64,000 nucleotides of DNA from positions 1 through 64,000 of the forward strand of contig CALESY010000048.1 in the NCBI GenBank assembly GCA_937919945.1, read 5' to 3'. Origin of the DNA: an uncultured Chitinophagaceae bacterium. GTDB taxonomy: Bacteria > Bacteroidota > Bacteroidia > Chitinophagales > Chitinophagaceae. The position numbers and the translations under genes were made by a program. Below are positions 53,699 to 61,634 of the stretch, piece by piece; position 1 is the stretch's first letter, and the number at the start of each line of letters is the position of its first letter. The notes under the pieces are model-generated. The model was not told the origin of the DNA. It did no database searches and saw only the letters and a program-made list of their open reading frames with translations.

Positions 53699-54379
53699 AT
53701 GCTTTTTCGCCTGCTGTTTATAGGTTTGTTTTGTTGCACTCAAACGGTGGCTGCACAATATCTCGACCTTAAGTTTGTAGCAACATGGGGTGGTAAGCCT
53801 GTAGATGCACAGAAGTATTACAAACTACCATCGGGCGATAGTTTGCGGATAACCAATTTCCGTTGTTACATATCGGGTATCTCATTATCTGCCAATGGTA
53901 AAACAGTTTATATTGAACCAAACAGCTATCACCTATTGGACATGGCAGAACCACCCAGCATGCAGCTACGATTGCCTAATATTCCGAAGTACGATGCTAT
54001 TTATTTTAGCATTGGGGTAGATAGCATCATGAGTATATCGGGTGCGCATGGCGGCGATTTAGACCCTGAAAAAGGCATGTATTGGGCTTGGCAGAGTGGT
54101 TATATCAACTTCAAGGTAGAGGGTAATAGCAACCTCTGTAATACCCGCCGCAACGAATTTCAGTTTCATATTGGCGGCTATGCCGGCAAGGATAATGCTT
54201 TAGTAAAGTTAACCCTACGAAATGCTGATGCACCCAATACAATGACTATACAAATACCTCTGAGTAAATGGCTGCAACAAATAGACTTGCGCCAGCAACA
54301 CACCATCATGAGTCCGAGTGCAGAGGCCGTACAACTTGCTAAACAATTTGCAGCTACGTTAAACATACAGGAGCCGTGA
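53699..54379 (+). CDS. MbnP-family protein (copper-associated partner of MbnH)
   Basis: A 226-residue secreted protein from the ATG at 53699, with a signal peptide ending AAQ (residues 18-20). The family signature is clear: ITNFRCYISGISL, AIYFSIGVDS and then GAHGGDLDPEKGMYWAWQSG (residues 115-134), continuing GYINFKVEG. In studied systems MbnP is the substrate of the di-haem enzyme MbnH, which oxidises a tryptophan of MbnP to kynurenine; the product binds copper. Candidate tryptophans here are Trp129 and Trp131. The stop overlaps the next gene by 4 nt, and that gene encodes the MbnH-like enzyme. An upstream TTG (53678) is a less likely start. Confidence 0.85.
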   Translation: MLFRLLFIGLFCCTQTVAAQYLDLKFVATWGGKPVDAQKYYKLPSGDSLRITNFRCYISGISLSANGKTVYIEPNSYHLLDMAEPPSMQLRLPNIPKYDAIYFSIGVDSIMSISGAHGGDLDPEKGMYWAWQSGYINFKVEGNSNLCNTRRNEFQFHIGGYAGKDNALVKLTLRNADAPNTMTIQIPLSKWLQQIDLRQQHTIMSPSAEAVQLAKQFAATLNIQEP

Positions 54380-55410
54380 AGAAGTTGTTGGTTATAACCT
54401 GTATGCTGACAACAGCCGTTTTGCTGTCTTTCAAGACAATTAAAATGCAGTTTGCCATCCCCCAAGGCTGGCCTAAGCCTGTATATGATTTTGGTAAAAA
54501 CCCCTTATCGTATAACAAAGTAGAATTAGGCAGGATGTTGTTTTATGACCCAGTACTATCGAGAGATAGCAGCACGTCTTGTGCTAGCTGCCATTCACAA
54601 TACAATGCATTTACGCATGTAGACCATGACTTGAGCCACGGGATTAATGACAGAATAGGCAAGCGCAATTCTCCGGCGTTGATGAACCTTGCATGGAGTA
54701 GCAGCTTTATGTGGGATGGTGCGGTAAACCACCTTGATGTACAATCATTAGCACCCATTACTAATCCGCTTGAAATGGACGAAAGTCTGCCCAATGTCAT
54801 CCGCAAATTGCAAAGCAATAAACGATATCCCGCCATGTTTTACAAAGCTTACGGCGACTCTATCATTACAGGACAACGTCTGTTGCAAGCACTCTCGCAA
54901 TTTATGCTCACGCTTGTAAGTAATAATGCAAAGTACGATAGCGTGATGCGTAAACAAGCAGTATTTACTGAGAACGAAGACAAAGGTTATACTTTGTATA
55001 AACAGCATTGTGCATCTTGTCATGCAGAGCCGCTATTTGCCAATTACAGCTTCGAAAATAATGGGTTGTATGTTGACAAAACCCTGAATGATAGCGGGCG
55101 CATGGCTATAACCAAACAACCAACAGATTCATTGAAGTTTAAAGTGCCTACACTCCGCAACCTGAAGTACACATACCCATACATGCACGACGGCAGGTTC
55201 AAACATTTGGGGCAAGTGCTCAACCATTATGCCATGGGCATACAGCATGCACCTACACTTGCTCCGCAATTGCGAAAGGGTGTGTTTATGAACAGCGAAG
55301 AAAAATTTTATCTCATAAGTTTTTTAGCAACCTTGAATGATAAATCTTTTGTCAGCAATCCGGCATTCGGGTATCCTCAAAAATATTTTGCTACAGGCGA
55401 AGGATTGTAA
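54376..55410 (+). CDS. Di-haem cytochrome c peroxidase family protein (MbnH/MauG-like); GTG start
   Basis: A 344-residue periplasmic protein with two c-type haem sites: CASCH at residues 69-73 and CASCH at 212-216. A signal sequence or anchor covers residues 1-19. Other family blocks are GKNPLSYNKVELGRMLFYDP, GKRNSPALMNLAWSSSFMWD and VPTLRNLKYTYPYMHDGRF. The gene overlaps MbnP by four bases (GTGA), indicating coupled translation. By analogy with MbnH it would oxidise the neighbouring MbnP with peroxide or oxygen; a plain cytochrome c peroxidase is the alternative. No methanobactin precursor or biosynthetic genes are seen in the window. Confidence 0.88.
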   Translation: MKKLLVITCMLTTAVLLSFKTIKMQFAIPQGWPKPVYDFGKNPLSYNKVELGRMLFYDPVLSRDSSTSCASCHSQYNAFTHVDHDLSHGINDRIGKRNSPALMNLAWSSSFMWDGAVNHLDVQSLAPITNPLEMDESLPNVIRKLQSNKRYPAMFYKAYGDSIITGQRLLQALSQFMLTLVSNNAKYDSVMRKQAVFTENEDKGYTLYKQHCASCHAEPLFANYSFENNGLYVDKTLNDSGRMAITKQPTDSLKFKVPTLRNLKYTYPYMHDGRFKHLGQVLNHYAMGIQHAPTLAPQLRKGVFMNSEEKFYLISFLATLNDKSFVSNPAFGYPQKYFATGEGL

Positions 55411-55478
55411 ACTTGTTGCCGTCTAACTAATCAGCTAAACGAGGTATCCATTATTATATCTGCTAAAACAAAAATCTT

Positions 55479-56666
55479 ATGATGAAGAAAAATGCACTCT
55501 TGATGCTGATGCTTGTGTACACTGTGATAGCAAGTGCGCAAACAGTTACCGACCCCATGATAACCAAATGGTGGTTTAACACAACGAGTAATAAATACAA
55601 TGGTATACTCACAGATGTAGAAGCTGTTTATTATAACACTACCAATGTGTATGTAAAGACAAGCGGTATCCCCAATTATTACAAAGACGGACTGACTGTA
55701 AATAATGCCAAAGATCTGCAAGCCACTTGGACGCTGCCACGCACACCGTCAGTAGCTACTATCAAACCCAGTATCATTGGCGGACAATCGGGCTTGATGT
55801 ATGATGGTTCTGTATTTTTTCATCCCGGCGATGCTCAGTCTTACAACGGAGCTGGTGTATGGAACAGATTGGCTTATTATTTTGAAGGTAATGATATGGA
55901 CCCCTACAATGGTCATAGCACACCTACCAATATGTATCATCACCATTTTGATAATCTGGCGCTACACGACTTTGACAGCACAAAACACTCACCTATTGTA
56001 GCCTATGCATGGGATGGCTACCCTGTATACGGTCCTTATGCCTATGCCAATACAGACGGCACAGGCGGCATTACCAGAATGAAAACAAGCTATGGTACAA
56101 AGTCATATACAACACGCACCAACGGGCCGAATGTGAATACACAATACCCAATTGGTTGTTTTATAGAAGACTGGCAATACACAGCCGGCTCCGGGCATCT
56201 GGACGAGCATAATGGCCGCTTCTGCAAAACACCTGAATACCCCAACGGTACGTACGCATATTTTACTACAATAGATGCATCGTTAAAGCCCATATACCCG
56301 TATTTTGTGGGGCCTACATTTTATGGCAACCTGCAAGCGGGCAATACGGGGCCTAACGGTGGTAAAGCTACCGTGCCGGGCGGTGCAACACAATACCAAC
56401 CAACTACGGCCGTAAAAGAAGTAGAAGCAATGGACGATGCGGTGAAGATGTACCCCGTACCTGTAAAAGACTATCTAACGGTGCAACTAAAAGAAAATAA
56501 GAACTATACACTGACCGTATATAATGTTGAGGGTAAAGTGCTGCAGGAAAAGAAAATAAACACCACCGTGCAGATAGACATGAGTAGCTATAGCTATGGT
56601 ATGTACTTTATAGGTTTACAAGATGATAATGGTGCTGGCTTTATAAAACGTGTAGTGAAGCAGTAA
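55479..56666 (+). CDS. YHYH-domain secreted protein with T9SS sorting tail
   Basis: A 395-residue secreted protein with a signal peptide (cleavage near ASAQ, residues 18-21). The central domain carries NMYHHHFDNLALHDF and AYAWDGYPVYGPYAYANTDG, characteristic of YHYH proteins, whose histidine clusters are likely metal-binding. The last 75 residues form a T9SS type A sorting domain: AVKMYPVPVKDYLTVQL, YTLTVYNVEGKVL and the terminal FIKRVVKQ. It should cross the outer membrane through T9SS and be anchored or released at the surface. It lies 68 bp after the MbnH-like gene on the same strand. Confidence 0.85.
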   Translation: MMKKNALLMLMLVYTVIASAQTVTDPMITKWWFNTTSNKYNGILTDVEAVYYNTTNVYVKTSGIPNYYKDGLTVNNAKDLQATWTLPRTPSVATIKPSIIGGQSGLMYDGSVFFHPGDAQSYNGAGVWNRLAYYFEGNDMDPYNGHSTPTNMYHHHFDNLALHDFDSTKHSPIVAYAWDGYPVYGPYAYANTDGTGGITRMKTSYGTKSYTTRTNGPNVNTQYPIGCFIEDWQYTAGSGHLDEHNGRFCKTPEYPNGTYAYFTTIDASLKPIYPYFVGPTFYGNLQAGNTGPNGGKATVPGGATQYQPTTAVKEVEAMDDAVKMYPVPVKDYLTVQLKENKNYTLTVYNVEGKVLQEKKINTTVQIDMSSYSYGMYFIGLQDDNGAGFIKRVVKQ

Positions 56667-56697
56667 GTATTTTCATAGTAAGGTTTCAGTAAAGAGG

Positions 56698-56722
56698 AGC
56701 TGCCTGTATGGGCAGCTTTTTG
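56698..56722 (+). terminator. Intrinsic terminator after YHYH gene
   Basis: AGCTGCC / GGCAGCT with a 6-nt loop followed by five T, 32 bp after the stop. It probably ends the MbnP-MbnH-YHYH unit. Confidence 0.8.
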
Positions 56723-56758
56723 TCAATAAAAGACTTCCAACAAGGTAGTAAAACACAT

Positions 56759-56779
56759 AAGACACTCAATGAGTGTCTT
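56759..56779 (-). terminator. Perfect 9-bp hairpin downstream of lolA
   Basis: AAGACACTC / GAGTGTCTT with a 3-nt loop, between the convergent YHYH and lolA genes. The downstream U-tract is weak on the minus strand and better on the plus strand (TTAAAAAT). Confidence 0.45.
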
Positions 56780-56815
56780 AAAAATAGTATTAAGCCCCTT
56801 AACGGGTTGGGGTTC

Positions 56816-57463
56816 CTATCGCAAATCCACCACCTCAACACCAGGGTATTTGTTCTTGTCGAAAGAGAACATACCATCATTTACCGTAGCGTTGGGAGTA
56901 AAGCCACTTACTTCGTATTTGTACATATTGCCGTTCTTTTCCCACACATTGCCGCCTACTATGGTGCTGGTATTGTCAACTGCCAGTTCTACCTTGCTCA
57001 ATTGCTTGCCTTTGGCAATGGGGGTCATTTCAATAATATCGCAAGTCTTAGTGCCTACTTTGCGCGTGCCAATGTATTTGTAGTTGTATTCTTTATCGTA
57101 GAAATTGGTAAACAGTTTAGTAGGTGATAGCGTTTGCTCGTTGGGGTTGTAGTTGCTCACCTGCACCTCGTTGGTGGCTTTCATATACGTCCACACGGTT
57201 TTGTTATCGCACATTATCTGCTGTCCTGCTATCTCTACACGGTATTTCGGGCCTTTCATATAGAAAGTACCTTTCTTGGTTTCTTTTACCTTGCCGCCAT
57301 TGCCTGTCAGGTGCAGTGCAAAGTTGGCTTTCAGCGATTTCAGGCTGTTTACTTTCTTACTTACCGCTTCCAGTATGGTTTTAGCTTTAGCATCACCTTG
57401 TGCCAGTGCGGGTTGTACAAATGCCATAGCGGCCACTATGCTTAAACACAAAATCTTTTTCAT
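56816..57463 (-). CDS. lolA: Outer-membrane lipoprotein carrier protein LolA
   Basis: A 215-residue periplasmic chaperone that ferries lipoproteins from the LolCDE complex to the outer membrane. It has a signal peptide ending ALAQ (residues 19-22), then LKANFALHLTGNGGKVKETK, GTFYMKGPKYRVEIAGQQIM and CDNKTVWTYM, the beta-sheet half-barrel pattern of LolA. It lies 99 bp after ftsK on the same strand, an arrangement common in Bacteroidota. No separate promoter box was found in the gap. Confidence 0.9.
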   Translation of the reverse strand: MKKILCLSIVAAMAFVQPALAQGDAKAKTILEAVSKKVNSLKSLKANFALHLTGNGGKVKETKKGTFYMKGPKYRVEIAGQQIMCDNKTVWTYMKATNEVQVSNYNPNEQTLSPTKLFTNFYDKEYNYKYIGTRKVGTKTCDIIEMTPIAKGKQLSKVELAVDNTSTIVGGNVWEKNGNMYKYEVSGFTPNATVNDGMFSFDKNKYPGVEVVDLR

Positions 57464-57562
57464 CTGCTTTTTCTCTTATTTAGTTATGGATAATCTTTTT
57501 GACACCCGCCGCACGAAAACGTTTAACGGCATCCTGCAAAACGAGGGTGCGAATTTACGCCA

Positions 57563-60124
57563 TTAATCGTTAAGGTTGCTTAAAAACTGGTCGAGTTCTG
57601 CTTCTGTTTTGAAGTACACTTCTCTTGGCTTACTACCGACAGCAGGACCTACAATGCCAGCCCCCTCTAGCTGGTCCATAATACGGCCTGCACGGTTGTA
57701 CCCGAGGTTGTAGCGGCGTTGCAGCATACTGGTGCTGCCGCTTTGTGTTTGCACAACGGTACGGGCACAGTCTTCAAACAGTTTATCACGGTTGGTCAGG
57801 TCAACTATTTTATCGTTCTCGCCATCTTCACCCTCATATTCAGGTAGTTCAAAGGCTGAAGGATAACCACGTTGCGTACCGATGAAGTCCACTATTTTTT
57901 CTACTTCGGGCGTGTCAACAAATGCGCACTGTACGCGCAGCAGTTCGCTGCCGTAAGACACCAACATATCCCCACGTCCTATAAGTTGCTCTGCACCGCC
58001 TGCATCCAGTATGGTACGGCTATCTACTTTGGCAGATACCTTGAAGGCAATACGGCCGGGGAAGTTGGCCTTGATAGTACCCGTTATCACGTTTACGCTC
58101 GGGCGTTGGGTGGCTATTATCAGATGAATGCCTATGGCGCGAGCCAACTGTGCAAGGCGCGCTATGGGCATTTCCACTTCTTTACCTGCCGTCATTATAA
58201 GGTCGGCAAACTCATCTATTACCAGTACAATGAATGGCAGATATTTATGTCCACGCTGTGGGTTCAGCCTACGGGCTATAAATTTCTCGTTGTATTCTTT
58301 GATGTTGCGAGCGCCCGCTTCTTTCAGTAGTTCGTAGCGGTTATCCATCTCTATACACAGCGCATTGAGTGTATAAATAACTTTTTTAGTGTCAGTAATA
58401 ATGGCTTCTTCTTCGTTGGGCAGTTTTGCCAGAAAATGTTTTTCGATAGTGCGGTAGATGGATAGTTCTACTTTCTTGGGGTCTATCATCACAAACTTCA
58501 GTTGTGATGGATGTTTTTTATACAGCAGTGATACCAATATAGCGTTGATACCTACTGATTTACCCTGTCCCGTAGCTCCTGCCATTAGCAAGTGCGGCAT
58601 GGTGGCAAGGTCAACAATGTAGTTTTCGTTGTCAATCTTTTTACCCAATGCTATTGGCAGGCTCATGTTCGATTTGGCAAACTTTTCACTCGCCAACAGT
58701 GTGCGCATAGACACTATTTGCTTGTTGGTATTCGGCACTTCAATACCTATCGTGCCACGCCCCGGTATAGGGGCAATTATGCGTATGCCTAACGCTGCAA
58801 GGTTTAGTGCAATGTCATCTTCCAGATTACGGATTTTAGAGATGCGCACACCTTCGGCTGGTACAATCTCATACAGTGTTACGGTAGGGCCTACCGTGGC
58901 ACTGATGCGCTGTATCTCTATACCAAAGCTGCGTAGGGTTTGTATTATCTGGTTTTTATTTTTCTCCAGTTCGTCTTTATCAAGTGTTATTGTTTCGCTA
59001 CGGTCTTGCAGCAAATCGAGCGTAGGAAATTTATAGTCCCTCAAGTCCAGTTCGGGTGCGTATGCTTCATTGTCTTCAATGCTTATGTGTGCATTTTTGG
59101 TGACTACAGTAGGCTCTTCGTCTTGCTGTATTATTTCTATTGATAATTCCGGTTCTTCTGTTTGTTTGGCAGGTTTTTCTGCAACAGGTATACTAAGTTC
59201 TACTTGTTCTGTTGCTTCTTCTTCAATTTCATCTTCCGTTTCGTATTCTTCCTCGGCTTCAACCTCTTCGGTCATACCCAAGTCTGCTACTGGTGTGGTT
59301 TTCAGTACATTTGTATGTGGTGCGGTTTTGTCGCTCATGGTCATGTTCCACTCGTCTTGCACAGGTTCATCGTCCATCAGTATGGGCTTTACAAAATCAC
59401 CACCCTCTGTTTTCTTGTTTTTTGTAGCTATCTCTTTAGCCGGTTCTGTTTCATCGTCAATTTCTGTTTCACTTTCATCTGTTTTTATAGCAGTAGGTAT
59501 AATGCTGGCAACTGCTTGGGCGGTAGTTCTTGCACGGCGTAGTATAGGTGAAATATCCAGTGCGAATACCACAAATGCAAAAAAGCAAACAACAGCAAAA
59601 AGTATCATCCCCGTACCACCATGACCGAAGAAGCCATTCATGTATGCAATAGCTTCGTTGCCCCATGCGCCGCCATATGGAAAACTGGCATTGGGTAGTA
59701 TGTAGGCAAGTATAGGCGCTACTATCAGCAGCAATATAGATAGCCAGCGTAAATAGCGTATAATGGGTATCACACGTCTGCCATATATCAAATTAAGCCC
59801 CGACATACCCACCCAAATACCTATAGCTAGTGATGCAACTCCCGCACCTTTATAAACTAAAGCATGAGAAAGTGTAGCCCCAAAACGGCCACCCCAGTTG
59901 GCAACACTGGTTTTGCCTTTAAGCAACATGCTGACTGACGCTTTGTCGAAGTCGGCAGTCCAGTTGTAGAAATAGCTAATGATTGATATAGTTAAGAATA
60001 TACCTAACAGCAATAATAGCATACCAAACCCCAGGCGAATCTGCCTTATACGGTCTGTAGTTGTTATAGTATCCTCAACGGGCTGCTGAGCAGCTTTTTT
60101 CTGGGTAGTCTTAGTTTTGGCCAT
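57563..60124 (-). CDS. ftsK: DNA translocase FtsK
   Basis: An 853-residue septal DNA pump that resolves chromosome dimers with XerCD. From the ATG at 60124 it begins MAKTKTTQKKAAQQP. Four or five N-terminal membrane helices (about residues 30-185) are followed by an acidic Glu/Asp-rich linker (about 200-370). The motor domain has Walker A GATGQGKSVGINA and FVMIDPKKVELSIY. The C-terminal gamma DNA-recognition domain has MLQRRYNLGYNRAGRIMDQL. The nine-residue extension to 60151 covers the promoter box and is rejected. Confidence 0.95.
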   Translation of the reverse strand: MAKTKTTQKKAAQQPVEDTITTTDRIRQIRLGFGMLLLLLGIFLTISIISYFYNWTADFDKASVSMLLKGKTSVANWGGRFGATLSHALVYKGAGVASLAIGIWVGMSGLNLIYGRRVIPIIRYLRWLSILLLIVAPILAYILPNASFPYGGAWGNEAIAYMNGFFGHGGTGMILFAVVCFFAFVVFALDISPILRRARTTAQAVASIIPTAIKTDESETEIDDETEPAKEIATKNKKTEGGDFVKPILMDDEPVQDEWNMTMSDKTAPHTNVLKTTPVADLGMTEEVEAEEEYETEDEIEEEATEQVELSIPVAEKPAKQTEEPELSIEIIQQDEEPTVVTKNAHISIEDNEAYAPELDLRDYKFPTLDLLQDRSETITLDKDELEKNKNQIIQTLRSFGIEIQRISATVGPTVTLYEIVPAEGVRISKIRNLEDDIALNLAALGIRIIAPIPGRGTIGIEVPNTNKQIVSMRTLLASEKFAKSNMSLPIALGKKIDNENYIVDLATMPHLLMAGATGQGKSVGINAILVSLLYKKHPSQLKFVMIDPKKVELSIYRTIEKHFLAKLPNEEEAIITDTKKVIYTLNALCIEMDNRYELLKEAGARNIKEYNEKFIARRLNPQRGHKYLPFIVLVIDEFADLIMTAGKEVEMPIARLAQLARAIGIHLIIATQRPSVNVITGTIKANFPGRIAFKVSAKVDSRTILDAGGAEQLIGRGDMLVSYGSELLRVQCAFVDTPEVEKIVDFIGTQRGYPSAFELPEYEGEDGENDKIVDLTNRDKLFEDCARTVVQTQSGSTSMLQRRYNLGYNRAGRIMDQLEGAGIVGPAVGSKPREVYFKTEAELDQFLSNLND

Positions 60125-60140
60125 AGCAGGCAGTAGGTCG

Positions 60141-60148
60141 CAAAAGTA
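60141..60148 (-). promoter_or_regulatory. -7 promoter box for ftsK
   Basis: On the minus strand this reads TACTTTTG, a perfect TAnnTTTG match 16 bp before the chosen ATG. It supports the start at 60124. Confidence 0.55.
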
Positions 60149-60380
60149 CAATTTTCAATAAACCATGGGCTAAAATAACCGCTGAAGCCAAAACTTACGT
60201 AAGCAAGATTTTGAAAAAGAACATATAGTAATAAAACAACAACCAACCATCATTGTCATGTACCTGTCTGATAATTTAACGGTACGGATATGTTTTTTAG
60301 CTGTTGGTAAATAAAGGCTGTGTGCGGGTTGTACCAAAAAAACTACATACAGCCATTGCAACTTTGAAATATTTACGTAT

Positions 60381-60412
60381 TTTCAACCGTTGGGAAATTG
60401 TAACTATACTTG
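60381..60412 (+). promoter_or_regulatory. Candidate promoter for PorP/SprF-like gene
   Basis: TTTC (60381-60384), 20 bp, then TATACTTG (60405-60412): each half differs from TTTG / TAnnTTTG by one base at the standard spacing. The leader would be about 70 nt. The rest of the 363-bp gap between the ftsK and PorP/SprF-like genes holds the ftsK promoter and no reading frame. Confidence 0.4.
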
Positions 60413-60487
60413 TCGGTATGGCTTGCAAACCATAGATAAATAGCATACTTTTAACTTTTAAGATACTAACAACAAGGTTAATATATC

Positions 60488-61528
60488 ATGACGATGAAAA
60501 ATACAATTAGCCGGGCAAGCGTAGTAGCAGCATTGGCTCTTGCTTTCAACACAGTACATGCGCAGGACGTGCACTTCACGCAGTTCAACGCTGCACCGCT
60601 TATCGTGAATCCCGCATTCACAGGTAACTTCAGCGGGCAATGGCGTGCAACAGCTATCTATCGCGATCAGTGGAGGAGTGTTACATCTCCGTTCAAAACA
60701 TACGCTGTGTCAATAGATGCGCCAATCGTTAACGATTTATCACATGATGATTATCTGGCTGGCGGTTTACAGTTGTATAATGACCGTGCAGGTGATGGAA
60801 ATCTTTCAAATTTATCAGTATTAGGTTCTGTTGCATACCACAAATTCCTCGGTAGCAAGCAGGATAAAACCTTATCAGTAGGTTTCCAAGGCGGTTATAC
60901 ACAAAAAAGTATTGACCTGACCAAACTATATTTCCAGAACGAATTTAATAATGGCCAGTTTGACCCAGGTACATCTGGAGAGGCTATGAATAACAGGGTG
61001 AACTACTTTACACTGAATGCCGGTATCTCTTGGGCGCATGCTGTAAGCTCAAATTTCGGCTACGCTATAGGTTTGGGTGCTAACAACCTTAACCAACCGC
61101 AGGAATCCTTTATGAGGAAACGTACACAAGATGTAGGTTTAGGAATGCGTTATACAGCTCAAGTAGGTGCTATAGCATATGTTAGCGAAAAATTCAGTTT
61201 GCGCCCTGCAGTGCTTTATCAGTCACAGTCTACAGCTACAGAATTGGTTGCAGGTAACGAATTTCACCTGATAGTAGGTAATCCTGAATTCAGAAACTTT
61301 ACTACTGCTGTTTTCCTTGGCGGTTATTATCGCTCAAACGATGCCCTTATGATAAATGCCGGGGTTGAATTTAAAGGCCTTAGGGTGGGTGTTAGTTATG
61401 ATTACAACACATCTAATCTTAAAACTGCATCAAACGGTAATGGTGGTTTTGAAATTTCGCTGATATACATAGCGCCCGACCCGCTTGATTTTGCGCGTAA
61501 ATTGATATATCCTTGCGCTCGCTTCTAA
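60488..61528 (+). CDS. PorP/SprF-family type IX secretion membrane protein
   Basis: A 346-residue outer-membrane barrel with a signal peptide (cleavage near VHAQ, residues 17-20). The mature start DVHFTQFNAAPLIVNPAFTG and QWRATAIYRDQWRSV are the PorP/SprF hallmark, with LGSVAYHKFLGS and a barrel ending PLDFARKLIYPCARF. PorP/SprF proteins work with T9SS and often handle attachment of specific cargo at the surface. It lies 106 bp upstream of the PorE-like gene, separated by a strong terminator. Confidence 0.92.
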   Translation: MTMKNTISRASVVAALALAFNTVHAQDVHFTQFNAAPLIVNPAFTGNFSGQWRATAIYRDQWRSVTSPFKTYAVSIDAPIVNDLSHDDYLAGGLQLYNDRAGDGNLSNLSVLGSVAYHKFLGSKQDKTLSVGFQGGYTQKSIDLTKLYFQNEFNNGQFDPGTSGEAMNNRVNYFTLNAGISWAHAVSSNFGYAIGLGANNLNQPQESFMRKRTQDVGLGMRYTAQVGAIAYVSEKFSLRPAVLYQSQSTATELVAGNEFHLIVGNPEFRNFTTAVFLGGYYRSNDALMINAGVEFKGLRVGVSYDYNTSNLKTASNGNGGFEISLIYIAPDPLDFARKLIYPCARF

Positions 61529-61545
61529 TAACATTCTAAATAACC

Positions 61546-61591
61546 AAAAAAGAAAGGGCAAAAAAATTTTTTAAAGCCCTTTCTTTTTTTT
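61546..61591 (+). terminator. Strong terminator between PorP-like and PorE-like genes
   Basis: AAAAAAGAAAGGGC / GCCCTTTCTTTTTT with a 16-nt loop. The A-run and T-run give a U-tract in both directions. Confidence 0.85.
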
Positions 61592-61634
61592 AAAGCAATT
61601 TATACTTTTATACCCATTAACAACGCTCGCTAAC

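Noticed and set aside
57486..57566. 26-codon plus-strand frame between lolA and ftsK
   Set aside because: It has no promoter or hydrophobic or basic signature, overlaps the ftsK stop and encodes an unremarkable polar peptide, so it is likely a chance frame.
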